Assembly: GCA_947085765.1 (NCBI GenBank) | Contig: CAMTXZ010000004.1 | Coordinates: 40,409-104,408 of the forward strand | Direction: 5' to 3' | DNA length: 64,000 bases | Source of the DNA: JAKFXL01 sp947085765 | GTDB lineage: Bacteria; Pseudomonadota; Gammaproteobacteria; Tenderiales; Tenderiaceae | Shown: one piece after another, positions 63,966 to 64,000 of the stretch | Numbering within the stretch: position 1 is the stretch's first letter | Layout of the letters: each line of letters starts with the position of its first letter | Position numbers and translations under genes: made by a program | The notes under the pieces: generated by a model | What the model was told of the DNA's origin: nothing | The model's input: only the letters and a program-made list of their open reading frames with translations | The model's database searches: none

Positions 63966-64000
63966 ATGAGTTTCCGCGCCTTCCGCATCCACACTGACAA
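63966..64000 (+). CDS. start of a gene cut by the window edge, possibly an acrylyl-CoA reductase-like oxidoreductase
   Basis: ATG with CAGGAGAGAG about 6 nt upstream; only MSFRAFRIHTD is visible. The N-terminus resembles YhdH/AcuI-type zinc-free alcohol dehydrogenase-like oxidoreductases, but eleven residues cannot decide this. Confidence 0.45.
   Translation, partial: MSFRAFRIHTD

Overview
The window is a chromosomal segment of a free-living gammaproteobacterium of moderate GC. The evidence is the gammaproteobacterial gene orders queA-tgt-yajC-secD-secF and leuC-leuD-leuB-asd-usg-fimV, a fabA/fabB pair, RlmKL, RlmJ and TrmO. I cannot name a genus. I see no insertion sequence, prophage, integrase, CRISPR array or rRNA operon. 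Coding density is high and only one tRNA is present.

Layout. 1-6.8 kb: the 3' end of a diguanylate cyclase gene faces the queuosine/Sec operon across a shared terminator. 6.9-8.3 kb: tRNA-Leu(CAA) and a first glgC. 8.5-12.6 kb: a large lipoprotein of unknown function and a FemAB-like acyltransferase diverge from a region holding a perfect CRP-type palindrome. 12.7-20.3 kb: rlmJ, then a glycogen block (second glgC, GH57 glucanotransferase, malQ, with glgB divergent). 20.3-30.3 kb: an orphan EcfT-like membrane protein, fimV, usg, asd and leuBDC, with a divergent LysR regulator. 30.3-35.4 kb: an unusual membrane-anchored von Willebrand A protein with an acidic coiled-coil partner, then a chemoreceptor. 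35.4-40.4 kb: rlmKL, fabB, fabA, trmO. 40.4-43.7 kb: a TonB receptor, a PF04392-type binding protein and an unlisted 33-residue membrane peptide gene.

44-64 kb is a catabolic region for branched-chain amino acids and short acyl-CoAs: an acyl-CoA dehydrogenase, a 2-oxoacid dehydrogenase E1a-E1b-E2, the methylcitrate genes prpBCD with a thioesterase, then (after a small block of stress and maintenance genes) thiolase, methylcrotonyl-CoA carboxylase beta subunit, methylglutaconyl-CoA hydratase, HMG-CoA lyase, a short-chain dehydrogenase and acetoacetyl-CoA synthetase. Together these would carry leucine to acetyl-CoA and acetoacetate, and isoleucine and valine carbon through propionyl-CoA to pyruvate. 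The biotin-carboxylase subunit, an obvious isovaleryl-CoA dehydrogenase and the E3 subunit are not in the window.

The least explained items are the vWA/acidic coiled-coil pair, the 33-residue peptide gene and the terminator between it and trmO, the zinc-ribbon membrane metalloprotease, the 891-residue lipoprotein, and several enzymes with altered catalytic motifs (RlmJ, Usg, E2). I found no convincing wholly new multi-gene system.
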